Source of the DNA: CAZOJJ01 sp964580105
GTDB lineage: Bacteria; Bacteroidota; Rhodothermia; Rhodothermales; Rubricoccaceae
Assembly: GCA_964580105.1 (NCBI GenBank)
Contig: CAZOJJ010000029.1
Location: forward strand, 1 to 34,712
Length of the DNA stretch: 34,712 bases
Direction of reading: 5' to 3'
Below the pieces are notes generated by a model, which was given only the letters and a program-made list of their open reading frames with translations, was not told the origin of the DNA and made no database searches. Shown here piece after piece: positions 1-8,008 of the stretch. Positions within the stretch are counted from its first letter, which is position 1; each line of letters begins with the position of its first letter. The translations under genes were made by a program, and so were the position numbers.

Positions 1-2
1 GA

Positions 3-30
3 AGGGCCCGGAGATTCGCCTCCGGGCCCT
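3..30. terminator. Strong hairpin, probable terminator
   Basis: A perfect 11-bp inverted repeat (bases 3-13 with 20-30) encloses a 6-base loop. No T-run follows on either strand, so it is not a textbook intrinsic terminator. Its position downstream of the minus-strand gene that ends at 150 would suit transcription termination from that side, or from an unseen gene to the left. The rest of bases 31-149 shows no gene or other recognisable element. Confidence 0.55.
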
Positions 31-149
31 CTCTGGCCGGCCGAGGCCGACCTAGTCACGCGAAGCGGGCTACGTCCGGCGGGATGAGACCGACCGTCCC
101 TGCCCGTGGGACGCCGCGTCGTTCCTTTCCTTCGGGCATAGGCGGCTGT

Positions 150-1595
150 CTATTTGAGCAGCGTCACTTTCTGCGAGGCCGCGAACGTCTCACCCGTGGC
201 ACGCACGATGTAGAGCCCACTCGGAAGCGAGCCCGCCTCGAACGTGAACGGATGGCTCACGCCGCCCTCCAGCGCGCCCTCGTACAGCGTCGCCACCCGC
301 TGGCCGAGCGCGTTGTAGACCTCGACGGCCACGTGCTGCGACTGGGCCACGGCGAACGTGAAGCTCGTCGTCGGATTGAACGGGTTCGGGTACGCGGCTC
401 CGAGCGTGTACGCCCCCGGTACGCCGACGGTCGCCTCCACCTCGGGGCTGTACTCGAAAACCCCGTCGTAGTCGATTTGCTTCAGACGGAAACGGTACGT
501 GCCCGGGTCCAGCCCGGCGGCGGTGTAGGCGTAGGTCTGCGCCTCGGTGGTCGTGCCGTGGCCGGCGACGAAGCCGAGCGGGCTCCAGGCGTCGCCGCTC
601 TTCATCTGGACCTCGAAGCCGGCGTTGTTGGTCTCGGAGGCCGTCGCCCAGGCGAGGGTCACGTCCGAGCCGTTCACGACGGCGTCGAAGGAGACGAGCT
701 CCACCGGAATGAGCAAGGTCGAGCTCGACGCGGCGCCGAACTGCTCGATGTCGGGCCCGATGGTCCCGACGAGCGTCGTAGCGCCCGTCGCCAGGTCCGC
801 AATGCGGAGCTCGGCATCGAAGGTGGCGAGGTTGAATGCGTAGAGGTAGAGGGTCAGGTCCTGGTTGTCGAAGTCCATCGCCTGACCGAAGTTGGCGTCG
901 AAGCCGAGATCGCCGATCAGCGTCGTCTGGCCGGTCGCCTTGTCGAGGGCGTAGAGCGCGTCGGTCACCAGGTCGTAGGTGTAGAGTTGGCCGGTGAGCG
1001 GGTGCGCCGCGACGTCAGTGAGGCACGTCGTCGTGGCGTCCGTGCCGACCGGTGTGGCCGTGAGCGCGCCGAAATCGATGATCGAGAGGGTCTGGTTGGC
1101 CGTTTGGCAGTCGCCGGAGACGGCGTAGAACTGGCTGGTGACGAAGTCCCACGTCAAACCGGTGAAGACGCCGGCGGGCGCTGCAATCGTGCCCATCTCC
1201 GTGGTTTCACCGGTGGCGGTGTTCACCGCGACGGCGAGGCCGTTGCTGTCGATCGTCCACCAGATCCCGAGGGCATCGCCCATGAAGTCGCCGGCGTTCA
1301 CGAAGCCACCGGCGGGTGGGTTGTACGGCCCAACGACGTCGAGCACACCGGGCGCGCTCTGGATGAACGTCTGGAATTCCCCATCGACGTCGTTGTGGCC
1401 GAAGGAGCGGTCGTCGGGGTCCAGCGCAAGGGGCACCTCGCTCGACGGTTCGGCGCAGTGGGCGTACTCCATGAGGACCGCGGCGGCGCTCACCGGGATC
1501 CTCGCGCAGTCGACGGTCTGGGCAGCTGCGACCGGGCTCACGACGAACGCGAGGCCGAGCGCAGAAAGAAGGGGGGCATAGAAGCGATGTGGCAT
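150..1595 (-). CDS. Secreted protein with T9SS type A C-terminal sorting domain
   Basis: This 481-residue protein starts with a clear Sec signal peptide (hydrophobic residues about 8-25, ending AAAQ). The middle (about 70-290) has repeated Gly/Thr-rich beta-strand units of the kind seen in DUF4394-like or beta-propeller domains. A fibronectin-like segment follows (about 295-390). The last 80 residues are a typical Por secretion system sorting tail, with PNPFNPTT, VYNALGQRVATL and a final LPSGLYIVRA...QKVTLLK pattern. By family knowledge such proteins cross the outer membrane through T9SS and are anchored or released after removal of the tail. The start is supported by an AGGAGG six bases upstream, one of the few good Shine-Dalgarno sequences in the window. 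The ligand or function of the propeller-like part is unknown. Confidence 0.9.
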   Translation of the reverse strand: MPHRFYAPLLSALGLAFVVSPVAAAQTVDCARIPVSAAAVLMEYAHCAEPSSEVPLALDPDDRSFGHNDVDGEFQTFIQSAPGVLDVVGPYNPPAGGFVNAGDFMGDALGIWWTIDSNGLAVAVNTATGETTEMGTIAAPAGVFTGLTWDFVTSQFYAVSGDCQTANQTLSIIDFGALTATPVGTDATTTCLTDVAAHPLTGQLYTYDLVTDALYALDKATGQTTLIGDLGFDANFGQAMDFDNQDLTLYLYAFNLATFDAELRIADLATGATTLVGTIGPDIEQFGAASSSTLLIPVELVSFDAVVNGSDVTLAWATASETNNAGFEVQMKSGDAWSPLGFVAGHGTTTEAQTYAYTAAGLDPGTYRFRLKQIDYDGVFEYSPEVEATVGVPGAYTLGAAYPNPFNPTTSFTFAVAQSQHVAVEVYNALGQRVATLYEGALEGGVSHPFTFEAGSLPSGLYIVRATGETFAASQKVTLLK

Positions 1596-1921
1596 GGTGC
1601 ACCTCCTGGGGCAAGAACGGGGGACGAGAGAGGGGATGAGGAGGAGAAGGGGCTGGGTTCAGCCGAACCTCCTGTAATATAGAGGCGGAGGTATATAGCG
1701 GCTGCGCGTGCAGCCCCACAAGTATACGGCGCGGCGCCGTCTCTGATTTTCTGTTCCTTCCTGACTTTTGTCTCGCTCTCCGTCCGCCATCCCTCACGGG
1801 CCCGGCCGAGGTACGAGCGAGCGTGCTCGTTCGCCGCCATTACGGCCACCCCGATCCATGCTCGGACGCACCGACGAGGTCGTGCTCCCTTCGGGGCGGT
1901 GCGGGAAATGCGGTACCGGCC
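1596..1921. other. Intergenic stretch, 326 bases, leader and candidate promoter of the T9SS gene
   Basis: No coding region is credible here. Read on the minus strand it holds, in order, a TTG, a 6-bp inverted repeat (1700-1705 with 1710-1715), TATATA-like elements, a small 5-bp inverted repeat near 1654-1667, then a long C/T-rich leader and the Shine-Dalgarno site. The left part (about 1780-1921) follows the end of the deaminase gene. It contains only short, imperfect inverted repeats and no convincing terminator. Confidence 0.6.
1692..1721 (-). promoter_or_regulatory. Candidate promoter of the T9SS gene with an internal inverted repeat
   Basis: On the minus strand a TTG (1719-1721) is followed 21 bases later by TATATACC, resembling the Bacteroidota TTG / TAnnTTTG arrangement with an imperfect second half. 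The spacer contains a perfect 6-bp inverted repeat (GGCTGC/GCAGCC, 4-base loop), which could be an operator or chance. A second AT-rich element, TATATTAC (1674-1681), lies closer to the gene and is an alternative. The whole call is inference from pattern and position. Confidence 0.3.
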
Positions 1922-2410
1922 TCAGTAGACGGCCTTGTCCGGCCGCGCGTTGAAGGCGTCGAAGACCGCCCGGCATTCATCGCGGAGGAAGCCGCCTTCG
2001 ATCTGGACCTCGCTCCCTCCGAGCCGCTTCATCGTCTCGTTCGAGATCGTCAGCTCACGAAAGCCCGCCGCCTGGGCGTCGGCGATGGACGTGCCGAAGA
2101 CGATGCGGTCGCAATGGGCCCAGTGGATCGCCGAGAAGCACATCGGGCACGGCTCCGTGGTGGTGTAGACCGTGCAACCGGCGAGGTCGATGGTGCCGAG
2201 CGCGCGGCAGGCCGTGCGGAGGGCGTGGACCTCGGCGTGCGCCGTGATGTCGGTCGTCTGCCAGACGACGTTGTGTACGCAGGCGACGACCTCGCCGCCG
2301 CGCACCACGCAGGCGCCGAACGGGCTGCCCCCCTGCTCCACGCCCTCCAGCGCCTTGGCAAGGGCCATGCGCATGAAACGTGCGTCGTCGGTGCGGTCGG
2401 GATGCGTCAC
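1922..2410 (-). CDS. Zinc-dependent nucleoside/guanine deaminase
   Basis: This 162-residue protein belongs to the cytidine deaminase-like zinc hydrolase fold. HAE is at residues 58-60 (one zinc ligand and the catalytic glutamate) and PCPMC is at 87-91 (two cysteine ligands). The pattern SPFGA near 29 and the C-terminal AGF...F segments resemble the guanine deaminase (GuaD) type more than the tRNA adenosine deaminase TadA, but the exact substrate cannot be read from sequence. The start is taken as GTG at 2410, because it overlaps the stop of the AsnRS gene as GTGA, indicating translational coupling. An internal ATG at residue 13 is possible. Its place after tsaC and asnS leaves a tRNA-editing role open. 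Confidence 0.85.
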   Translation of the reverse strand: MTHPDRTDDARFMRMALAKALEGVEQGGSPFGACVVRGGEVVACVHNVVWQTTDITAHAEVHALRTACRALGTIDLAGCTVYTTTEPCPMCFSAIHWAHCDRIVFGTSIADAQAAGFRELTISNETMKRLGGSEVQIEGGFLRDECRAVFDAFNARPDKAVY

Positions 2411-3912
2411 GGGTGGAGGCGGCCGAGGAGGCGGGGGAACGGGATGGTTTCGCGCACGTGCGGCAAGCCGCAGACCCACGCCACGGTCCGCTCCAGGCCG
2501 ATGCCGAAGCCGGCGTGCGGGACGGAGCCGTAGCGGCGGAGGTCGAAGTACCAGTCGAACACGGCCTCGGGGAGCCCGTGCTCCTCCACCTGCCGCTTCA
2601 GGAAGGCCAGGTCGGTCGCCCGCTCGCCGCCGCCGACGATCTCGCCGTAGCCCTCGGGCGCGAGCACGTCCATGCCGAGCGCGAGGCGGTCGTCCTCGGG
2701 GTCGCGCTTCATGTAGAACGCCTTGACGGCGGCCGGGAAGCGGTGCACGATGATGGGCTGGTCGAAGTGCTTCGTGAGCACGGTCTCGTCGGAGCCGCCG
2801 AAGTCGTTGCCCCACTCGAAGTTCGCCGCGCTCTGCTTCCACTGCGGGACGTTGCGCAGGGCCTCCTCGATCTCGTCGAGGCGGGCGTTGATCGCGATCT
2901 CGCGGGCGTCGATCCGGCGCTTCTCGTGCTTCCTGGCCTGGCCGTAGGCGGCACGGTTCTCCGAGCGCTCCGCCTCGAGACCGGCCTGCTCGTCGCGCAG
3001 CCGCCGTTCCTCCTCGTCGAGGAGCCGCTGCGTCTCGTCGGAGCGCAGGAGGTCCACGGCGTCGGAGTACGACACGCGCGGGAACGGCCCCCGGATCGCT
3101 TCGAGCTTGCGGCGGTCACGCTCCAGGACGGCGAGCTCTTCGCGGCAGTCGCGCAGCACGTCGGCGACGATGCGGAGGAGGAGTTCCTCGGCCACCTCCA
3201 TGCTCATGGCGAGGTCGTAGAAGGCCATCTCCGGCTCGATCATCCAGAACTCGGTGAGGTGCCGGCGGGTCTTCGACTTCTCGGCGCGGAACGTCGGGCC
3301 GAACGTGTAGATCTTGCCGTGGGCCATCGCCATGGCCTCGCCGTGGAGCTGGCCGCTCTGCGTGAGGTAGGCCGGCTGGCCGAAGTAGTCGAGTTCGAAG
3401 AGGGTCGAGGTCCCTTCGACGGCGTTGCCCGTCAGGATGGGCGCGTCCATCTGGATGAACCCGTTCTCCTGGAAGTAGCCGTGGATGGCCATGATGATGC
3501 GGTTGCGGACGCGCATGACGGCCCACTGCCGGCGGCTCCGCAGCCAGAGGTGGCGGCGGTCCATCAGGAACTCGATGCCGTGCTCCTTCGGCGTGATCGG
3601 GTACGGCTCGGCCAGGCTGATCAGCCGCACCTGCGAGGCATGGACTTCCACGCCGCCCACCTGCCGCTCGTCGGCGCGGACGGCGCCGACGACCTCCAGG
3701 GCGCTCTCCTGTGTCACCTCGTCGGCTGCCTGGAACGAGTCGGCGTCCACCTGCTCCGCGTTGACGACGCACTGCACGAGGCCGGAGCCGTCGCGGAGGA
3801 CGAGGAAGTAGAGGCCCTTCGAGCCGCGCTTGTTGTAGAGCCAGCCCTTGAGGGTGACGGTTTCGCCGACGTGCTCGGGAAGCGCGGCGATGGAGGTAAA
3901 CGGCTCCGTCAT
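2407..3912 (-). CDS. asnS: Asparagine--tRNA ligase with an extra coiled-coil insertion
   Basis: This class IIb aminoacyl-tRNA synthetase charges tRNA-Asn in the cytoplasm. Residues 1-105 form the OB-fold anticodon-binding domain. Motif 2 (FRAEKSKTRRHLTEFWMIEPE) spans about 208-228 and motif 3 (GFGIGLERTVAW) about 468-479. The protein has 501 residues, longer than the usual 430-470. The excess is a highly charged Glu/Arg-rich segment at about 290-362 that looks like a long helical hairpin, inserted between SYSDAVDLL and the FEWGNDFGGSDE region. The chosen ATG starts the conserved N-terminus. An 8-bp tandem duplication there creates an overlapping three-codon upstream ORF. It lies 73 bases after tsaC and overlaps the deaminase start by 4 bases. 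Confidence 0.96.
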   Translation of the reverse strand: MTEPFTSIAALPEHVGETVTLKGWLYNKRGSKGLYFLVLRDGSGLVQCVVNAEQVDADSFQAADEVTQESALEVVGAVRADERQVGGVEVHASQVRLISLAEPYPITPKEHGIEFLMDRRHLWLRSRRQWAVMRVRNRIIMAIHGYFQENGFIQMDAPILTGNAVEGTSTLFELDYFGQPAYLTQSGQLHGEAMAMAHGKIYTFGPTFRAEKSKTRRHLTEFWMIEPEMAFYDLAMSMEVAEELLLRIVADVLRDCREELAVLERDRRKLEAIRGPFPRVSYSDAVDLLRSDETQRLLDEEERRLRDEQAGLEAERSENRAAYGQARKHEKRRIDAREIAINARLDEIEEALRNVPQWKQSAANFEWGNDFGGSDETVLTKHFDQPIIVHRFPAAVKAFYMKRDPEDDRLALGMDVLAPEGYGEIVGGGERATDLAFLKRQVEEHGLPEAVFDWYFDLRRYGSVPHAGFGIGLERTVAWVCGLPHVRETIPFPRLLGRLHP

Positions 3913-3925
3913 CGAGTCATCGAGT
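3908..3925 (-). repeat. 8-bp tandem duplication over the asnS start codon
   Basis: The unit CATCGAGT (plus strand) occurs twice in tandem, at 3910-3917 and 3918-3925. In the mRNA sense this duplicates the ATG and its context out of frame. The upstream ATG (3920) opens a three-codon reading frame, Met-Thr-Arg-stop, whose TGA overlaps the real asnS ATG as ATGA. Confidence 0.85.
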
Positions 3926-3953
3926 GAACAGGAGGAGGGTACGGAAGGGGACC

Positions 3954-3961
3954 GGAAGATA
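3954..3961 (-). promoter_or_regulatory. Candidate -7 element (TATCTTCC) for asnS
   Basis: TATCTTCC on the minus strand resembles the Bacteroidota TAnnTTTG element and lies about 42 bases before the asnS ATG, inside the 73-base gap after tsaC. A TTG lies 25 bases upstream, longer than the usual 19-21, so the second element is uncertain. The leader between it and the ATG is C/T-rich. Confidence 0.35.
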
Positions 3962-3985
3962 CCGCCGCCCTTCGCTCGGCTCGGA

Positions 3986-4651
3986 TCAATTCTCCCCGTA
4001 GGCGACCGCCTCCAGCACGTCGCGAGCGAGGGCCCCCTCACGAACGACGACCAGTGCCTCACCGTCCACCCGTGCCACGGTGGAGGGTACACCTGCCAGC
4101 TCACGCCCTGCATCAACGACCAGATCGACTGCCGTGCGCAGCGTCGCGTCGATCTCGCCGAGCCGGCGCGGCGCCGCCCCTCCGGCCAGGTTGGCCGAGG
4201 TGGACAGGAGCGTGCACCCCGCCGCGGCCATGAGCGCGCGGCAGAACGGATCGCTCGTCCGCCGGATGCCGATCCGGCCTCCGGGCCCGACGAGCCCCTC
4301 CGGCGCGTGCCGGGACGGCTCGAACAGCAGCGTCACGGGCAGCGGCGGCTCGTGCTCCATCAGCCGGCGAAGCGGCCCGGGCGGCTCACGCGGCCCGGGC
4401 GGCTCACGCGGCCCGGGCGGCTCACGCAGCCAGCTCCGGACACGCGCCCACGCATCGGTCAGAACGAGCATCGGCTTGTCCGCGTCGCGGCCTTTGAGCG
4501 CGCGCACGCGAGCCAGGACGCCCCTGCGCGCCGGATCGCCGCCGAGGCCGTAGACCGTCTCCGTCGGGTACACGAGCACGCCGCCGCCGCGTACGACGGC
4601 AGCCGCACGGGCGAGGCCGCCCGCCTCGGTACCGACGACGGGCGCGCTCAC
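3986..4651 (-). CDS. tsaC: Threonylcarbamoyl-AMP synthase (Sua5/YrdC/TsaC family)
   Basis: This 221-residue protein carries the YrdC fold, which makes threonylcarbamoyl-AMP from threonine, bicarbonate and ATP for t6A at position 37 of ANN-decoding tRNAs. Visible motifs are YPTETVYGLG (about 28-37), the basic ALKGRDADKPM segment and the STSANLAGG motif. It lacks the extra C-terminal domain of long Sua5. Its ATG overlaps the stop of the GWxTD gene upstream as ATGA, so the two are probably co-translated. An in-frame 18-bp triplication inserts REPPGP three times just before the conserved RRL...PLPVTLLF strand. The copies are perfect at DNA level, so the expansion is probably recent. Confidence 0.93.
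   Translation of the reverse strand: MSAPVVGTEAGGLARAAAVVRGGGVLVYPTETVYGLGGDPARRGVLARVRALKGRDADKPMLVLTDAWARVRSWLREPPGPREPPGPREPPGPLRRLMEHEPPLPVTLLFEPSRHAPEGLVGPGGRIGIRRTSDPFCRALMAAAGCTLLSTSANLAGGAAPRRLGEIDATLRTAVDLVVDAGRELAGVPSTVARVDGEALVVVREGALARDVLEAVAYGEN
4373..4426. repeat. 18-bp perfect tandem triplication inside tsaC
   Basis: Three identical 18-bp copies (4373-4390, 4391-4408, 4409-4426) encode three REPPGP units in the TsaC reading frame. Since 18 is a multiple of three, copy-number change would lengthen or shorten a surface loop without breaking the gene. Confidence 0.95.
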
Positions 4652-6066
4652 CGGCGCAGCATCTCCTGCCAGTTCGGGTTGCTCGTCTCGCCGGGGACCG
4701 TCGAGTGGATGAGGTCGTAGCTGTTGAAGCCCCCCCGGTCGGCGAAGACGAAGAGGGCCGAGCCCTGACCCGGAATGCTCTCGTACGTCCAGATCTCGTA
4801 CGGCACGAGGTCGGACGAGAACGGGTGGGGATCGACGGCCGAGGGATAGCCATACTTGAGCACCGCCCGCCCCCGGTCCGTCTCGTAGGCCTCGCCGAAC
4901 GACGTGCTGTAGCGTTCCTCGACGTAGCGCAGCCGCTCGTAGAACTCCCGCCGCGCCTCGTTGACCGAGGGGTCGCCGTCGGTGTCCCGCGCCTGCCAGA
5001 AGGCGGCCAGGAACTCGCGCTGCGCCTCGAGGTCGCCGAGGCGGCGCATCTGCGCCAGCTCGGACTGCGTGGCGATGACCCGTGCGTGCGCGAGGTTCTG
5101 GGCCACCTCCTCCTCCCCCATCACGGCGTAGAGGCTCGTCGCGAAGTCGTCCTGCACGGCAACGACGGCCACCTCGACGTTCGGATTGATCACGAACAGC
5201 TTCTTGCTCTGCTCCGCCAGCGCCTCGTTGTTCTCGTCGAGAAGGGCGAGGCGGAGGAAGTACGACCCGCTCGGCAGCTCGCTCGTGTCGAAGGCACCGA
5301 CGAGCACGTCAGGGTTGCGGACGGGGCGCTCGGTGCGGCGCTGCTGCCCCGGCACGGGCTGGGGCAGGTTCGACCGGCTGAGGTAGGTCAGGAGCGTGTA
5401 CGCCTCCCGGTCGCCCGGCAGGTCGTACACCTCGACGTAGTAGTAGAGCTGGCTCCGCTCCTCCCCATAGAGCGCCTTCGGGTTGGGCGAGATGAGGAGC
5501 CCGTTCTTGTAGAAGGGGCTCTCGCCCTCCCCGTCCTCCGCCCGACGGATGGCCGAGGCGAGTGTGACGCCCGACACCTGCGTCTGCGCCGCCTCGGCGT
5601 AATCGGGCACGATGAGGTCGAGGGTGAGCTGGAGCTCCGAGCGCCCACGCTCGACGTCCTCCGGTGCAGTCAGGTCGAGGGCGTATTCCCCCGGCGGGAC
5701 GACCAGCCGCATCTGATCGACGAAGTACTGCCCGGGCTCGATGGCGCTCGTGTCGGCCACGGCGAACTGGAGCGTGCGCCGCTCCGCCAGTACCGGCTCG
5801 GAGGCGGCGCCGTCCGGTGCGCCGACGCTCACGGGCCGGATCACGAGGTCGAGCGGGAGGGTCGCCAGGTATCCGTCCTCGGCCGGCTCGTACGGTAGCG
5901 AGGACGCCCCCACGGCCAGGTAGAGCTCGACGAGAGACCCGGCGGCGTCGTACGCGAACGTGGCATAGTCGAGGTCGAGGTCGAGGGGGAGCGGTTGCGC
6001 CTCGGATGGGACGGTAACCCCGAGCAGCGCGAGGAGCGTGACAAGCGAACGGGAAAAGACGCGCAT
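4648..6066 (-). CDS. GWxTD domain-containing secreted protein
   Basis: This 472-residue protein has a Sec signal peptide (about 1-23, ending PSEAQ). The bulk is beta-rich. In the last roughly 110 residues lies the GWxTD-type domain: long helices ending in FGEAYETDRGRAVLKYG, where the name-giving motif appears as AYETDRG, followed by PYEIWTY and a FVFADRGGFNSYDLIHS strand. The domain is common in Bacteroidota, Rhodothermota and related phyla and its biochemical role is not established. The ATG at 6066 is chosen because it starts the signal peptide. The frame remains open further upstream only through the tandem repeat. It heads the run that continues with tsaC (4-base overlap). Confidence 0.88.
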   Translation of the reverse strand: MRVFSRSLVTLLALLGVTVPSEAQPLPLDLDLDYATFAYDAAGSLVELYLAVGASSLPYEPAEDGYLATLPLDLVIRPVSVGAPDGAASEPVLAERRTLQFAVADTSAIEPGQYFVDQMRLVVPPGEYALDLTAPEDVERGRSELQLTLDLIVPDYAEAAQTQVSGVTLASAIRRAEDGEGESPFYKNGLLISPNPKALYGEERSQLYYYVEVYDLPGDREAYTLLTYLSRSNLPQPVPGQQRRTERPVRNPDVLVGAFDTSELPSGSYFLRLALLDENNEALAEQSKKLFVINPNVEVAVVAVQDDFATSLYAVMGEEEVAQNLAHARVIATQSELAQMRRLGDLEAQREFLAAFWQARDTDGDPSVNEARREFYERLRYVEERYSTSFGEAYETDRGRAVLKYGYPSAVDPHPFSSDLVPYEIWTYESIPGQGSALFVFADRGGFNSYDLIHSTVPGETSNPNWQEMLRR

Positions 6067-6120
6067 GGGTGGGGATGGAGTGTGGCCGTTGTCGATCCGG
6101 GAAGGGTACCCTCCGGCGGA

Positions 6121-6149
6121 GTAAGATACAGTCCCATTCGGGAGGCCCA
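6121..6149 (-). promoter_or_regulatory. Candidate promoter of the GWxTD gene, reaching into the tandem repeat
   Basis: On the minus strand TATCTTAC (6121-6128) resembles the Bacteroidota -7 element. The matching upstream box, about 18-21 bases away, falls in the first copy of the 13-bp repeat, where TGG stands at roughly the right place instead of TTG. The transcript leader would be about 50 bases, C/T-rich and without a Shine-Dalgarno sequence. Confidence 0.35.
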
Positions 6150-6192
6150 TTCGGGAGGCCCATTCGGGAGGCCCATTCGGGAGGCCCACCCG
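6133..6192. repeat. 13-bp tandem repeat between divergent genes
   Basis: Four perfect copies of CCCATTCGGGAGG (6133-6145, 6146-6158, 6159-6171, 6172-6184) are followed by a degenerate partial copy to 6192. The array lies in the 276-base gap between the divergent GWxTD and pckA genes. Each unit contains a short CCC/GGG dyad. With a unit of 13, copy-number change would shift spacing by more than one helical turn. Confidence 0.95.
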
Positions 6193-6271
6193 CAAGGGGG
6201 CAGGCCGTCGGGTTCAAGGGCGGGAGGATGGTCGGGCGCCCGAAATCGAGGAAGTCTCACAGACGCGGGCG

Positions 6272-6278
6272 TACCTTG
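6272..6278 (+). promoter_or_regulatory. Candidate -7 element for pckA
   Basis: TACCTTG at this position fits the Bacteroidota TAnnTTTG pattern loosely and lies about 65 bases before the pckA ATG. No clear TTG box is present at the expected distance upstream, so this is a weak call based on the same motif recurring before other genes here. Confidence 0.25.
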
Positions 6279-6342
6279 CCGGTACCCTCCCGGGTGCTCT
6301 TCCGGCCACGTTCACGGCCTCCACTCGCTCACTCTCTTTCGC

Positions 6343-7941
<1,599 letters not shown>

Positions 7942-7973
7942 ACCAGACCTTCCCTTACGAAACCCCTTACGAT

Positions 7974-8005
7974 ACCGGGCGGGCTTCGTCGGAGGCCCGC
8001 CCGGT
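7974..8005. terminator. Bidirectional hairpin between pckA and the DUF3667 gene
   Basis: A perfect 11-bp GC-rich stem (7974-7984 with 7995-8005) with a 10-base loop lies between two convergent stop codons (7941 and 8009). A short T-containing tail follows on the plus strand. The position and strength fit a shared terminator. Confidence 0.75.
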
Positions 8006-8008
8006 TCG

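Noticed and set aside
84..1682. Long open frame on the plus strand opposite the T9SS protein gene, and many similar long antisense frames across the window
   Set aside because: High GC gives few stop codons in the other frames. These translations are Arg/Glu/Gly-rich with no family features, and each lies opposite a gene with clear motifs.
3913..4116. Upstream extension of AsnRS to an earlier ATG at 4116
   Set aside because: The extra 68 residues have no similarity to AsnRS and overlap tsaC. The conserved N-terminus begins at the ATG at 3912.
6133..6192. CRISPR array
   Set aside because: The units are directly adjacent without spacers, and no cas genes are present. The same applies to the arrays at 4373, 21892, 33755 and 33834.
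6067..6195. N-terminal extension of the GWxTD protein through the 13-bp repeat
   Set aside because: It would place non-secretory repeat-encoded residues in front of a good signal peptide. The frame is open only because the repeat lacks stops.
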